Source: Ilex aquifolium
Taxonomy: Eukaryota; Streptophyta; Magnoliopsida; Aquifoliales; Aquifoliaceae
Assembly (NCBI GenBank): GCA_951799425.1
Contig: OX637397.1
Coordinates: 6,563,001 to 6,627,000 of the forward strand
Direction: 5' to 3'
Length of the DNA: 64,000 nucleotides
Shown: piece by piece, positions 33,771-46,031 of the stretch
Position numbering within the stretch: the stretch's first letter is position 1
How the letters are laid out: the number at the start of each line of letters is the position of its first letter
Made by a program: the position numbers and the translations under genes
The notes under the pieces: generated by a model
Seen by the model: the letters and a program-made list of their open reading frames with translations, nothing else
What the model was told of the DNA's origin: nothing
The model's database searches: none

Positions 33771-34210
33771 ACCTTGGGCGAGCCGGAGCTGTCTTGGGCG
33801 AGCCTAGGCTATCTTGGGCGAGCATAGGCTGTCTTGGGCGAGCCTAGGCTGTCTTGGGAGAGCTTGGGACTGCCTTGGGTGCCTTGGGTGAGCATGGGGC
33901 TGCCTTGGGCGCCTGAGAGGTACTGGGCACTTGTGCTGGGCGCCTGGGAGGAGACCTGAGCGCCTAAGGAGGAGACCTGGGCGCCTGAGAGTGTCTGGGC
34001 GCCAGGCTTGGGCGTTTGGTGTGATGGCCTGGGCGCCTGGTGAGCTCCACTGAAATAGGTGGCATGGTGGGCGCCCATGCTTGTACGGATGTAGGCCCCT
34101 TGCGAGCGAGCTCTATTGAGGTAGGAGGCATTTTGGCGAGGAGGCTTGCGTAGAGGGGAGTGCAAAGGTTGATCTGGGCGACCAGGGCGGCTGACTAGGG
34201 CGGTCAAGCA
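33771..34210. repeat. GC-rich degenerate repeats of TTGGGCGAGC and GGGCGCCTG words
   Basis: Short words such as CTTGGGCGAGCCTAGGCT recur about every 22 bp in 33771-33900, then GGGCGCC words recur to 34050. A minus frame of 132 codons (34207-33809) is open but is made of the repeat (GAQ, GSP words) and resembles no protein I know. Confidence 0.75.
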
Positions 34211-34339
34211 GCTAGGTAGGCTGATCTAATGTAGTCCCTCGGGTTGCAGACGACCTAAGTTGCAAGGTCCTGCCTAGAGATGACAAAAATAACGTTATTC
34301 CAAACATTAAAATATTTAACATGATTACCTGGAGAGAGA

Positions 34340-34980
34340 GGCAGGCTGCTTGCGCGAGAGCAAATGCAGAGTTTAAGGACTGCTCGTAAGAGAGCTACAC
34401 CTTTTGAGACCGAGCTTTTGGCGACCCATGAGAGAGTCCTTAAGCTTGAGGTATAGGCTGCATGTTTGAGAACAGTGCAGAGGCAGGTGGGCTGCCTGCT
34501 TGAGAGCAGTGCAGAGGTAGGCTGTCTGTTTAAGAACAGTGCAGAGGTAGGTGGACTGCCTTCTTGAGAGCAGTGCAGAGGTAGGCTGCCTGTTTAAGAA
34601 CAGTGCAGAGGTAGGCTGCCTGTTTAAGAACAGTGCAGAGGTAGGTGGAATGCCTGCTTGAGAGTAGTGCAGAGGTAGATTGCCTGCTTAAGAGCAGTGC
34701 AAAGGTAGGTTGCCTGCTTGAGAGCAGTGCAAAGGTAGGCTGCCTGTTTAAGAACAGTGCAGAGGCCAAACTTTTTTGGCGACCCGCGAGAGAGCCGCTA
34801 AGCTGGAGATAGGCTGCCTGTTTGAGAACAGTGCAGAGGTAGACTGCCTGTTTAAGAACAGTGCAGATGTAGACTGCCTGCTTAAGAGCAGTGCAGAGGC
34901 CAAGCTTTTGGCGACCCGCGAAAGAGCCGCTAAGCTGGATATAGGCTGCCTGCTTAAGAGCAGTGCAGTGCAGAGATAGG
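34340..34980. repeat. 30-bp minisatellite, about 14 copies
   Basis: GGTAGGCTGCCTGTTTAAGA is the start of the common unit, which ends ACAGTGCAGA. Two interruptions carry a longer block with GCGACCCGCGA (near 34780 and 34910). The 30-bp unit keeps a minus frame open and encodes a repeated SRQPTFALL-like peptide; I regard that as incidental. Confidence 0.95.
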
Positions 34981-35041
34981 TCAAGCTGTTGGTGATTGCG
35001 AGATGATTCACCTTGTCTAGACCTGTTGATTTCCTCAGCAG

Positions 35042-35400
35042 TTATATATTTTCGAGCTTTGCCAATAGTTCTGGCATGCTCTTTGGTGGTCGCTTTATTA
35101 CCGAAAAGCGGAAACTCGATGAGCAGAGACCTCCCAGGAAGGCGGTCATGATGACATTGTCATTGGGCTCCTCGATTTTGAGCTGAGAGTCACTATGAGA
35201 AAGAAGGTGTTGAGTTTCCATCTCTATTGCCAACCTTAGGCTAGAGATGAGGGCTTCATATTCTGCCTCATTGTTGGAGGCGATGAAGTGAAGCTTCACT
35301 ACATACTTGATGTGAGTGTCGTCGGTGCTGATCAAGATAAGGCCCGCTCCTCCTCCTTCGTTGGTTGAGGAGCCGTCGACTTAGAGTTTCCAGAGTGATG
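35042..35400 (-). pseudogene. Fused gypsy RNase H and gag scraps inside the non-autonomous element
   Basis: On minus, about 35400-35180 encodes a Tat-type RNase H N-terminus (VDGSSTNEGGGAGLIL, then FIASNNEAEYEALISSL). A stop precedes VDG where an aromatic or histidine residue is usual. Without a break the frame passes into a Gag C-terminal string (NDNVIMTAFLGGL). In an intact element gag is far upstream of RNase H, so the order is inverted: the element has been rebuilt from joined fragments. Neither part is functional. Confidence 0.82.
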
Positions 35401-35501
35401 GAGAAGGCTGCTCAGAGGTTTCTGGAAGGGGTAAGTCCATAGGGCGAGTCGCCTGGGTACCAGGTTGGGATCCAGAAGGGGTCTGGATGCCAGAGGACTT
35501 G

Positions 35502-35654
35502 CCTGGGCGCCATCAAGGGTGGCTGAAGGGGCCTGGGCGCCTGAGGGCCTTGCCTGGGCGCCATCAAGGGTGGCTGAAGAGGACTGGGCGCCTAAGGGCC
35601 TTGCCTGGGCGCCATCAGGGGTGGCTGAAGAGGCCTGGGCGCCTGGGGATCCTT
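35502..35654. repeat. 51-bp minisatellite, 3 copies
   Basis: CCTGGGCGCCATCAAGGGTG marks the start of each unit at about 35502, 35553 and 35604. Again a multiple of three. Confidence 0.95.
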
Positions 35655-35839
35655 GATGGGCGTCAGGCTATCCTCACCGAGCTCCTGTACGTCCTTGTCG
35701 AGAGTTGAGGTGTCCTCGCGGGGCGAGGTGGAAAGCTTGTTGTTCTCCTCTTGTGCTGGAGTCAGCTCAGCAATGAAATCCGCCAGTGCTTGTGCTTTGA
35801 TGGCGTTGAAGGCGTCACCTAGTTGGTTTTACACCTATT

Positions 35840-36292
35840 TTATCTTTTTGTCCCACTGGTTGGGAGCTCTTTTTGAATTGTCATGGAAATGGCTCTGTGC
35901 TCAATGCTTTGGTTTTCACACTCATCCTCTTGGAGATAAGGGTCTCCACCATGGAGAACAGGAGCTAGAGGAGGAGGTTGAGGTCCCTCATGGGGAGGTC
36001 CTTCATGCTGGGCGCCCAAGGGGGCTCCTAAGGGGGCGGCTAGATGAGGAGCACCCATGTGGGGAGCTCCTTGACACCCCAGGCGTGGAACTCCCCTCAC
36101 TTGAGGTCCAGGTTATGCTCCTCATTGCCCAACGAGCATTAGTTGAAGGATCCGCTGGTTTTGGGCCACAAGCTGCTGCGTGGTCTCCAGCATCTGCTGC
36201 GTACTTGGGATGGTTGGGGGAGGAGTAACCTCCTCTTCTTGGTTGGTTATTCTCAGGCTGGTTCACCGATCGGGTAGTGATCGCCATTGATT
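35840..36292 (-). pseudogene. gag start of the non-autonomous element
   Basis: The ATG at 36292, 58 bases inside the LTR on minus, begins MAITTRSVNQPENN, a typical Gag start in Tat-type elements. A frameshift soon after separates it from STQQMLETTQQLVAQNQRIL, also Gag-like, in another frame. Later frames to 35840 are Gly/Pro-rich (GAPHMGAPHLAAPLGAP). Function as RNA-packaging protein is lost. Confidence 0.75.
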
Positions 36293-36349
36293 CAACAGAG
36301 AAAGTGTTTGGAAATGAGAATTTTGTCTTTCCCACAGACGGCGCCAAAC

Positions 36350-36907
36350 TGATGATGCACAAAATTGACTTTGCACACCACTAGTCAAGTAATTTAGAAA
36401 TTAATCAATAATAAAAGTAGAGGGAGACGGGATTTATAGTGGTTCGGTCAATTCGACCTACGTCCACTTTGGAATGGCAGAGAGTTGCCGGTATTTTATT
36501 GATTCCGGTGAACGGAGTGTTACAGATTGGAGAGGAATATGAGTTTTATGCTCTGTAGAAGGTGATGCCCCCCAAGTGTTGGTGGAGCTTACATTTTATA
36601 GTCATTCTCCAACAGAGTGGAGCTATTAAGTGGCAAATATCTGGCTATCCTGGTGGAACTTGCAGATTCTCCTCAACGGGTGTGGCCGTTGAGGAGCTCC
36701 CCACAAGACTCGGTCCAAGTTGACTGCTTCCAAGGTGGTAGAGAAGGTAAGGGTGCTCTCTGGATCTTTGTAGCTAAGCCGAGGCAGCTCCATGGTGCAC
36801 TTAATTGGGCTTGAGTCTTCATAAGTTTGAGCCTTTAATTGCAACTGGGCTTCAGTATGGTTTTGGGCCTTTTCACATAAATTAGGCCATTTGGGCTTGG
36901 CCCATCA
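36350..36907 (-). repeat. LTR (right; 5' LTR of the minus-strand element)
   Basis: 558 bp, next to the primer-binding-site region (TTGGCGCCGTCTGTGGG on minus, within 36332-36349). In the sense of the element, transcription would start here and run left. Confidence 0.95.
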
Positions 36908-36912
36908 ATTAT

Positions 36913-39290
36913 TATAAATATTTTTATCACTGCTATGTATATCTTTACTACATTTGTGATAACCATTTTACCACTTTTTTAGTACAAAAAAATTTATTAC
37001 ATTTATAGGTCTTTTTACTATATTTGTAAATATTTTCTATCACATTTATGAATATTTTTATCACTGTTATAATAATTATTTTAATAATTTTTTGAGTATT
37101 ATAATAGTGATAAAATGACTTACAAATATAATAAAAATAACCTTAAATATAATAGACAAAAGTATGAAAGTAACAAACAAAATTTCGGTACCGTAATGGA
37201 CCCCTATTTTTTTTTTGATCAGAGGATAACTATAACACTTACACTTAAAAATATAAATGGACCCCTATTCATGTAATAGAAAGTTGGTCACAAAGTCTTC
37301 GTCGTCGCCAAAGTGGCACGCGGTGCATTAATTAAAAGTTGGTAGTCGGCACGGTGCATTGATTTTTATTAGCGACCTTTTGTCCTTGTTGTTCGAAAAC
37401 AAATCAAATTGAAAAATCTTTGAAGAACATATAACTCAATTAAAATTAGAGCATCCCAAACCGTTGAATATTCAACTTTTCACATATATTTAAAATTGTC
37501 TTAATAATCAAAATGATCAAGCCGAGAATATTTTTCTCTTATGTGTAACCCAATTGAATATTTTCCTCTTTGGCTACCTAGCTTCTTAATGCGATTTGGG
37601 AACTAGACAAAAACTAAATATAAAATAAATGTAAATCACAAATAAATAAACTCGCTACACATATTTATTAAACGGGTCAATATAAATTTATTTACATATA
37701 ATATACAAAAATTTACTATAAATAACTATATATGAGTCTCATATCAATTATTGACCCTAATATAATATACGGTACAATACTGTCCAACTTACAAACATGG
37801 GTAGCACACAGCAGCTCTTTTCTTGTTCCAACATTTGCACGCTAGTCAGCCAAGGCTAGCTATCTTCATGACTACTACCAAACCAGATCCAGCAGAGGAG
37901 AAGTTGCCAGAACCGAGTGAACCCATTTCCTCAACTATGTCCACTTGCTTTTTATGACCTCAAATATTCCAAAGTTACATTCAATAGATTCCAAACCATT
38001 GTCACTTCTTTTTTTTTTTTTTAATTTGACAGTCAGTATATCTGGACCATCTTTCATGTACAAAAAACAAAAAAATTATTGTAACCTTTGTTTGATTGAT
38101 GGAGAATTTGAGATGGAACAATTTGGTGTCTTGTCAAACAGTGAACTCATCAACTCGTTATTCATGTGAAGAGAAGAAAATCCAATCACAAAAAGTCTTG
38201 GTCGTCGCCCAAGCGGGACGGACAGGTGCATTGATTTTTATTAAGGGAATGACCTTTTGTCCTACTTCTCCTTGTCAGTTGTCCCTTTGAAAAACAAATT
38301 AAATTGAAAACTTTAAAGAAAATATAACACAATGAGAAATTGATGGACAAAAATAATATATATTACTTTCACCACCATTAGTGTATTTCAACGTGTATTA
38401 AAATTGTCTTAATAATCGAAGCGATCAAGTGATGTTTGCTATAAAAAAGATGTTTTCCTTTTATTTGTAGCCCAATTGAATGGTTAAAACATGCAATAAA
38501 TGAGTCCATAAATGAAATTTGAAGACACAATTACGACAATAAAAACAAATTCTGGCAAAATTAACCCCTAATTCGGGGCACATGATGATCATGTGACATT
38601 TTACCATTAGATAATATTATTATATTATTATTACAACTGTTAGATAACAAATTCAAATCGATAACATCCACTCCCTCAAAGTAAAATTAACTACAAACTA
38701 TTTCAGATAGATCGGTAGGTCTTCTAAATTAAAGACCTCATGCCCACGCGCTTTGTTACCTTGCCAATGGGCCATGAGGCATAATATATCACTAAAAGAT
38801 ATCGCAATTAATATTAATCTTAATTTGTTGCGTTCGCCTCTAAATTAGACCAAGTCAAAGGGTAGATAATGATCAAGTTAGTGTTAGTTTCGAAAGAAAA
38901 ATATATATCCTATTGCATTAATATCGACTGGCTACCTAGCTTCTTAATGCGATTGGTGAACTAGACAAAAAAAATATATATAAAAAAAAAATATAAAATA
39001 CAAATAGATAAAAACTCGTTACACATATTTATTAAATGTGTTAATATAAACTTATTTATACCTAATAAAAACTTGATTATAAACAACTATATATGAGTCC
39101 GATATCAATTATCGATTCAAATAATAAATGGCACGGTACAATGCTATCCAACTTACAGTCACTATATAATATAATTTATTGAATTTTAGAACGGTAACCT
39201 ATTGAAAGTCATAACTACAAGTGATTAGCACTAGCATAGAGCAAGGCTGGGTATCTTCATGACTACCAACTAGATCTAACGAAAGAAAAG
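36913..39290. other. CNL upstream DNA with repeated 5' cassettes
   Basis: 36913-37480 continues segmental duplication copy 1. 37795-37945 and 39235-39330 are copies of the CNL leader cassette (GAGAAGTTGCCAG/AAAAGTTGCCAAC, CCCATT.CCTCAACTA). 38190-38290 repeats the GTCGTCGCCCAAG...GTGCATTGATTTTTATTA block seen near 30540 and 37305. No coding gene is supported before 39432. Confidence 0.75.
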
Positions 39291-40323
39291 TTGCCAACAC
39301 TGAGTGAGCCCATTCCCTCAACTAGCTCCACTGTCATAAGCTTATCTATAAGAAAACAGCAAACCGACCTCAAATTTCACAGCAAACTAGATACAAAAAT
39401 CCTAGTGCTTTTCCATAGATCAAAAACAAAAATGGCTGAGTCTGTTGTCTCTTTGGTAGTGAAAAGACTTGGTGATTTGCTAATCAACGAAGCAAAATTC
39501 CTTTCTTCCGTGGCCACCAAAGTTAAGCAAATTCAAGCTGAGCTAAAGCGAATGCAGTGCTTTCTAAAAGATGCAGACGCAAGACAAGATGAAGATGAGA
39601 CGATTCGTAATTGGGTTGCGGAAATTAGAGAGCTTGCTCTTGATGTCCAAGACGTCCTAGAAACTTATGCTTTCGGAGTTTCGTCGAGGACGGAGGGGGG
39701 AATCCTTAGAAGATATGGTGGCATATTGAAAAAACCTATAGTCCTCTACAAAGTTGGGTTAGAGATCGAGGCTATTAAAACCAAGATTTCAGACCTGACT
39801 GCAAGTTTGCAAACTTACGGCATAAAAGCTATAAGAGAAGGGGAAAGTTCAAATTCTGCAAATGAGAAACTACAGCGGTTAAGGAAGTCTTATTCTCATG
39901 TTGTGGATGAAGATTTTGTTGGGTTGGAGGGAGATGTAGAGCACTTGGTGGCACATTTGGTGAATGAAGGTATGGATAATTGTCACCGAGTTGTCTGTAT
40001 TTCTGGGATGGGAGGACTCGGAAAGACCACCATTGCCAAAAAAGTTTACCACCATGACAGTGTCCAACGCCATTTTGATGCTCTTGCATGGGTTTGTATA
40101 TCTCAAAAATGGCAAACAACGGATATTTTGCAAGGGATCCTAATCAAACTTATCCCACAAGAGAGAGATCGTATAATGACTCTGAGAGAAGAAGAACTTA
40201 TGAAGCAGCTTTATGAAGTCCAACTGAGTAGAAAATGTCTGGTGGTTTTGGATGACATTTGGTCAGTGGATGTGTGGGACATCCTTGGAGCTGCCTTCCC
40301 AAACACAGAAATGGGTAGCAAAA

Positions 40324-41124
40324 TGTAGAGGCAAAAAATAGAGATTACCTCTGACAAGATGAAATTAAGGATTATGATTTATGAGATTTTCTGAACCTGA
40401 TCTCCCAGCCTTCTTCCTGCAAAACGAACAAACTGCCCAAGATCGAAGTCCTTCGATCGAAGGCACTCCGATGCTTAAGTCAGTACTTGAATGATATGAA
40501 CTGTGCGAAGACTAGGAGAGTTCAGCGTACCTTTCACCTTGGTCTCCTGTTCTTTTTATAGTCTCTATTCCCCTTAGGGTTTCCGTTAATTCAGAGGTAA
40601 AGTGGCACACCTTCCTTTCTTTCAGTGTTTGAGTTTGGGAAGTCTCTGACTCTTCTCCCATAATCTTTCCGAATATCCGTATTCTCATAGATTTCGTTTA
40701 TCTAATTGCCTGAATTGTAGGCATCTTTTTAGCATCACGTTGTGTTTAAACAACTCGGTCGTAACAGTTCGGTCATGACGAACACCTAGCTCATTCCTTC
40801 CTTTCTGAGCTTTCTGATCAGCTCGGTTGCTATTTGTTTTCAGCTCGGTCGGATCTACCTAGCTGTCTGTTCGGCCGAGTTTTATCCTCTACTAGGTCGG
40901 ACGAATTTAGCTCGGCCGGATAGCCTAGCTACTTGCTCTGCTCTGCTCTGCCGAATAGCCTAGCTGCTTGATCTGCTAGGCTGAACTAACTTTAGCTCGG
41001 TCCCACTAGCCTAGCTGCTTATTCAGTCATGGTAGTGTCATTGCAAATAATTCCAGCACGTGCAACCTACCACGTGTCCAAGTCTAATTTGTCAGATGAT
41101 GATCAGATTTTATCGACCCCTTCA
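40324..41124 (-). repeat. LTR (left) of the exon-1 element
   Basis: 801 bp. Contains CTCGGTC and CCTAGCT words repeated many times, and a TTTTTATAG TATA-like site near 40553. Confidence 0.95.
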
Positions 41125-41235
41125 TTTGCCCCCAGAGAATATTTTTCATGTGGCACACTGAAGGATATTCTCTGTTTTCAATCCTTTCTCATTGCCTTGT
41201 ATTATTCCTTTTTATTCTTCGAAGAATTTGAGGCT

Positions 41236-41512
41236 CTTGAAGTTATGGCCTGCTCGGCACTTTCTTCCTAGAGCTCGGTTCCCTAGCAGGAACAATTTTC
41301 TTAGATGAGTCTCTTGAAGTTATGGCCTATTCGGCACTTTCTTCCTAGAGCTCGGTTCCCTAGCAGGAACAATTTCCTTAGATGAGTCTCTTGAAGTTAT
41401 GGCCTATTCGGCACTTTCTTCCTAGAGCTCGGTTCCCTAGCAGGAACAATTTCCTTAGATGAGTCTCTTGAAGTTATGGCCTATTCGGCACTTTCTTCCT
41501 AGAGCTCATCTC
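41236..41512. repeat. 77-bp tandem repeat, about 3.5 copies
   Basis: GAGCTCGGTTCCCTAGCAGG starts at 41271, 41348 and 41425 and a partial unit at 41502, with almost no divergence between units. It sits just inside the left LTR, a place where Ogre/Tat-type elements often have tandem repeats. Confidence 0.95.
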
Positions 41513-44500
41513 AGTAGTTATACTTAGTCCACTATGGTGTCTAAGTGTCTCTACTCCGTACCGACCCGCCAATCTACTTGGACTCTCACCCATCCCTATC
41601 AGCTTACATCGTCATGCCTAGCTGAGGGCCTGGGTTAGATCGGGTGGCTACGCCTGATTTAAGTTCATGACTTTTATCAAGATTTTTGCCTCCCTGCCTT
41701 AGCAGTAGGACGTAAAATAAAGAGTTTTTATTGATTTCCAAATGGCACATTTGGTGCCGTGTTCCAGGGGCGTGGTACAGCCTCCTGGTCAGGCGTTTCG
41801 AGCTCGTAGTATCCGCTGCTAGATGTCTTTCATGTGGCAGGTACTCCACGAAAAGATTAGCTTTGAATCTCAATCTTATCAATTTGCGAGAGGTACTCCG
41901 CTGAAGGCGAAACTTAGAAACTCAATCATGTCTGTATATGGGAGGCACTCCCTTGAGGTGATATAGCATCAATAATCCCAGTTTATGAGCTCAGGCATTT
42001 TCACTTATAGGACGACGCTGATTCTTATTTCAGCTAGTATCATCAGTGTCAGATCTTCCTGCTTATGAGCAGATCCTCTATTTCTTTTTTGTAAGTAATA
42101 AGAATTTCTCTCATAGAATGAATGGGTAGACTCTAAACCTCTTAGGTCAACACCTACTGCGCATAGTGGCACACTATGTTGGAGATGGTCATTTTTCTTT
42201 CCCGCTTAATAGGAATTCATTCAAGTCGATGTATCAATTGTCGTTGCTAGTCCCAGAGAAAAAGCCTCTTGTAGAAAGAGTTTCTTGATGAGGGATTTAA
42301 TAAAGAGACCCTGAAACACATTTGTCCCTGGAGGCCGAATAATAATGAAGTCCTTTACCGAGCGGCTCAAGGAATACCGAAGATAATTATTTAATGTCTG
42401 CTAGAGAGGTTTGAATCCCAAATGAAATAACCATAGGTGCTCCATATCCAACTCCAACGAAGATAACAATATCAGAACCCCGAGAAGGGTTTCTATAATC
42501 GAACGTCGGGCATGAACGAGCCTTGTCTGACTGAATCTTGAAAATACCAAACCCGTGGTTAGACAATTCAAGGTTCCCTCGGTGTGATTCTTCTTTAGAG
42601 GGTCTTCATGTTTGACCTCCGAACATGAATGTTGACACTGGGTCAAGCTCTCCCTTGTAATTGTATTGCACTGTGTCTAGGGTTTTACCCAGTCTCGTGT
42701 CACCTTCTTCAACAAGGAGTACTCTTGAGTCCAAGTCCTTAGAACTTGCCCCCAAGAGGTTTGATGCCTACATTAGGACTTTTGGTGCTTTGCCCCGAGT
42801 GATTACCCAGTTTTGTACATGTTCCAACTTTGCAGCTCTGCTTGGAAGCACAACTAGATGAGAATAAAGTGAGAAGGGCCAAGCTCCCGATACCTCAATG
42901 TTTTCTATCGCCGAGCAATTCAAAGTAAATTATTGCTGGTGCTTGGAATCATATCATGGGGTCATCGTCATATCCGGAGGAGCTGGGTAGAATTAGGAAG
43001 TCATTCGGCTTTGCCTTTTTCCGAGTAATCTCATACGGCATCAGTTTGTGATGAATGATATAAAGGAGCCCACGCTCCGTTACTTGATCGAGACGAAAGG
43101 CCATCATCGTGGCTTTCCTGGGTGATTTTAAACCCATCAATTCGTTGCATGAACGACGTTCTTTACTCTAAGACCCCCCTTTTTTCTTATGTAGTGGTTC
43201 TGAGGCTAGACCAATTATATTTGTTGGCCGCTTTGATGCTAATTTCAAGGTGGTTGATAATCCGAAGGCTTCGGAAGTAGATCTCAGTGTAGTGGATGGT
43301 AGTTCAGAAACTTTTGGAGCTCTTGTGACGTTCAATCAAATGCCCGAAGGAACAATTCCTCTTCGTGGGCGAGCTGTGTCATTGTTTTGGGTGATTATAA
43401 AGACCCAATTGTAGAATCACTTAGCATATATAAGAAAATTGAGCTTTAGATGGTGTAGTGAAGTTCCTTGAGTGATTTAGGATGTCCCAAGACAGCTAGT
43501 TGCTGGGTGGTGTTCCATGTAATTAAATAACTGCGCTGAACACTTTCGGAGAGCTTAAGTTTTTGTACAAGGACATGTTGAGACTATCATTTGTATAATG
43601 GATTGAGTAGGCGCTGCTCGTGGTTTTGCCTCCACTCCATTGCCCATGGTTAGATGCATTTCAATGCTTCATGTCGTAGTTACTGCTGATCATTAATATG
43701 TTCGAGCTTCCATCGATAGGTTCGTCAAAGAGCCCCTTCGCGCCGTGTTCGGCATGTCAAAGTTGTCTGGGCTTAGCATCAAGATCATTTTGAAGGACTT
43801 CTGTGAATTTCGGTTGGTGTTGAGACCAATCTCCACCCCTTAATCCATTTGAGTTTTTCAATTTTAAACCCAGAAGTAAGTCCTGCAACACTCAGAAGCA
43901 ACATGAGCTATATTTTTCTTTAATAGAAAGTTTATTTCTTGTTAGTCATCATTCTTACTGAGGCGTCAAGAACTAAAAGAATTATTTCCTGGTGGGCCAT
44001 GCAAACATTCTTGTGTTCTAGTTGTTTCAAGGTGCTTTTGTTTGCTTATCTAAGCTCGTATACGAGCGTAGCTATTGTCAAGTGACCGGAGCAACTAGTC
44101 AGCCCGACTTACCCTTGCTAATTTTCTTAAAGGTTTAATCTCTACTCGTGTAGGTCTTTCTTGTTTGAAATTGAGTGGTATATTCTCATTTGTCTCGAAT
44201 GCCTATCATGTAATTCATATTCATTGTCCTTTCAAGTCGAACATCAGACAATTGACCCTTAAATAGTTTCCAATCATTTTGATAATTGAATTTGCATAGA
44301 AATATCAAGTGTTATGGAAATAGCTTATTTTCTTTGATATTGAACCCGAGTCAATACAAATAGTTTTTCTTTTCTCGATAAAATGTCATAAACAAGTGTA
44401 TGTCAAGAGAGTGAAGAAGCTCTGTACTTCTATGATCTGTCTACATAAATTTAGTAATACAAACCCTTAAGTATATGGTGGAGAGCATAATTTCTGACCA

Positions 44501-45539
44501 ACCATAATAACACATAATTTGTTTTATTTCTTTTAATTCATTGGCCAAGTGCCCCATTGCTATTGTTTCATGTTTCATCTAATATAAAATTGGTGATGAC
44601 ATGTATGAGGAGGTTGATGTGAGTATCTTTGTAATAATTCATTGTATTCGCTCTATAGCGTATGAAATAATTATACTTTGTTTCATAAAATTCAAAGATG
44701 GTCAAACAATTAACCCAAGAAGACATGGAAGATAAGGCAATGTGTCTTATGATTAGATGGTCGCTACTAATGGGCATAAGGGCACTTTAATAGCAGACCT
44801 AGGTTGTGGCTGGTCCCACTATTTTCAACATGTCTCTAGTAGAGTCACTTATGACTAAACAAAATAAGCAACAAATATTATTTAAAAGAAGGAACGAAGT
44901 TACCCGATTGATGATTCCTCCAAATAAGGAAAAATGTGTGAGAATATGCCAATGAGATCATGTCCAATTGGATTCTTAGAGAGTTTATCTCCATTCATGT
45001 AGGTCTTGCCTACCGTGAATTAAGTGGTACACTTTGATTCGTTTCGGATTTATATCGTTCAATTCTCGCTGGCTGACCTCTATGGTCGAATCTTTCATCA
45101 CTTGGTGTTGACTGCATGGGACCCAAATAAAGGGTCTGTGGTTTCTTCAATTGATGTATATGACTAATATTACTCATTGCTCCATGAGCCTTTAGAGTAT
45201 TCTTTGGCATCCAGACATACCAGAAAGTTCCAGATTTGTTTCTATGTTGGTCACATGGAGCCCAAATAAAGGGCAGCAGACTCTGTTCTAAAAACAAATT
45301 CCATGGAAGAAAAATACCATAACCAGCAATTTATGCTTCTAGAAGATGAATAATTCTTCTTGCTTCATGAAATAGCGTCCATCTTGCAAGGCAGAAATAC
45401 GAAAAACCATGATAAATGTTCCAGATGCACGTCCTCCTCGCTATTATACGCAATCCTCTGCACGGCCTGACAGAGTTTAGGTTGGCCAGGATAGCCTAGC
45501 TATTTGCTCAGTAATACCAATTTTAGCTCAGCCTGGATA
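41513..45539. other. Internal region of the exon-1 element, no recognisable gene
   Basis: Frames are short on both strands and I recognise no domain. Two diverged copies of a GTAGGTCTT...GTGGTA string (near 44150 and 45000) suggest internal duplication. The composition is closer to genic DNA than the AT-rich surroundings, so a captured gene fragment is possible but not shown. Confidence 0.5.
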
Positions 45540-45840
45540 GCCTAGCTACTGTTTGGTCCGGACGACCTAGCTGTTTGTTCGGTCCGGACGACCTAGCTGT
45601 CCGTTCGGTCCGTACGACCTAGCTGTCTGTTCGGTCCGACCTAGCTTCCTGTTCGGTTCCGGACGACCTAGCTGCCTGTTCGGTCTGCCTGTTCGGTCCG
45701 GATGACCTAGTTGTCTGTTCGGTCCGTACGACCTAGCTGTCTGTTCGGTCCGACCTAGCTTCCTGTTCGGTCCGGACGACCTAGCTGTCTGTTCGGTCTG
45801 CCTGTTCGGTCCGGACGACCTAGCTGCCTGTTCGGTCGTA
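45540..45840. repeat. 26-bp minisatellite, about 11 irregular copies
   Basis: Variants of GTCCGGACGACCTAGCTGTC with CTGTTCG repeat at about 26-bp steps. The related CCTAGCTG and CTCGGTC words are also common in the LTRs. A minus frame of 131 codons across it (RTEQTARS words) is a repeat artefact. Confidence 0.93.
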
Positions 45841-46031
45841 GTATAGTCGTTCCAAATAGCTATTTTGAAGGCATGCAACCTTTGTACTGGTTGCATAGGT
45901 CCCAAATAAAAGGCAACTAACTTTGTTCTGAAAATAAATTCCATGGAAAGGAAATACCCCAACCAGCAGTTTGTGCTTCTCTTTTCTGGTCAACTCCTTC
46001 AGTTTAACTTTCAATTCTTCGTTTTTTTTTA

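Larger units (their letters stand above)
32391..36907 (-). mobile_element. Non-autonomous Ty3/gypsy LTR retrotransposon, 4517 bp, TSD ATTAT
   Basis: Two 558-bp LTRs (32391-32948, 36350-36907; TGATGATGCAC to GGCCCATCA) differ at only two positions. ATTAT flanks the element (32386-32390, 36908-36912). Just inside the right LTR the minus strand reads TTGGCGCCGTCTGTGGG, a primer-binding-site region common in Tat-lineage gypsy elements, so the element is on minus. The inside (3.4 kb) has only the start of gag and a fused gag/RNase H scrap, no protease, RT or integrase, and several GC-rich tandem arrays. It must have been moved by enzymes of a related autonomous element. Low LTR divergence means a very recent insertion. 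Confidence 0.95.

Noticed and set aside
34530..35011. Minus-strand frames with repeated SRQPTFALL-like peptides, resembling a repeat protein
   Set aside because: The frame exists because the DNA repeat unit is 30 bp; no start context, no family, and it lies inside a non-autonomous retrotransposon.
39291..39431. Upstream ATG extending the CNL N-terminus by 47 residues
   Set aside because: The extension is the conserved leader shared by all copies; the 62972 copy lacks this ATG and starts at MAES.
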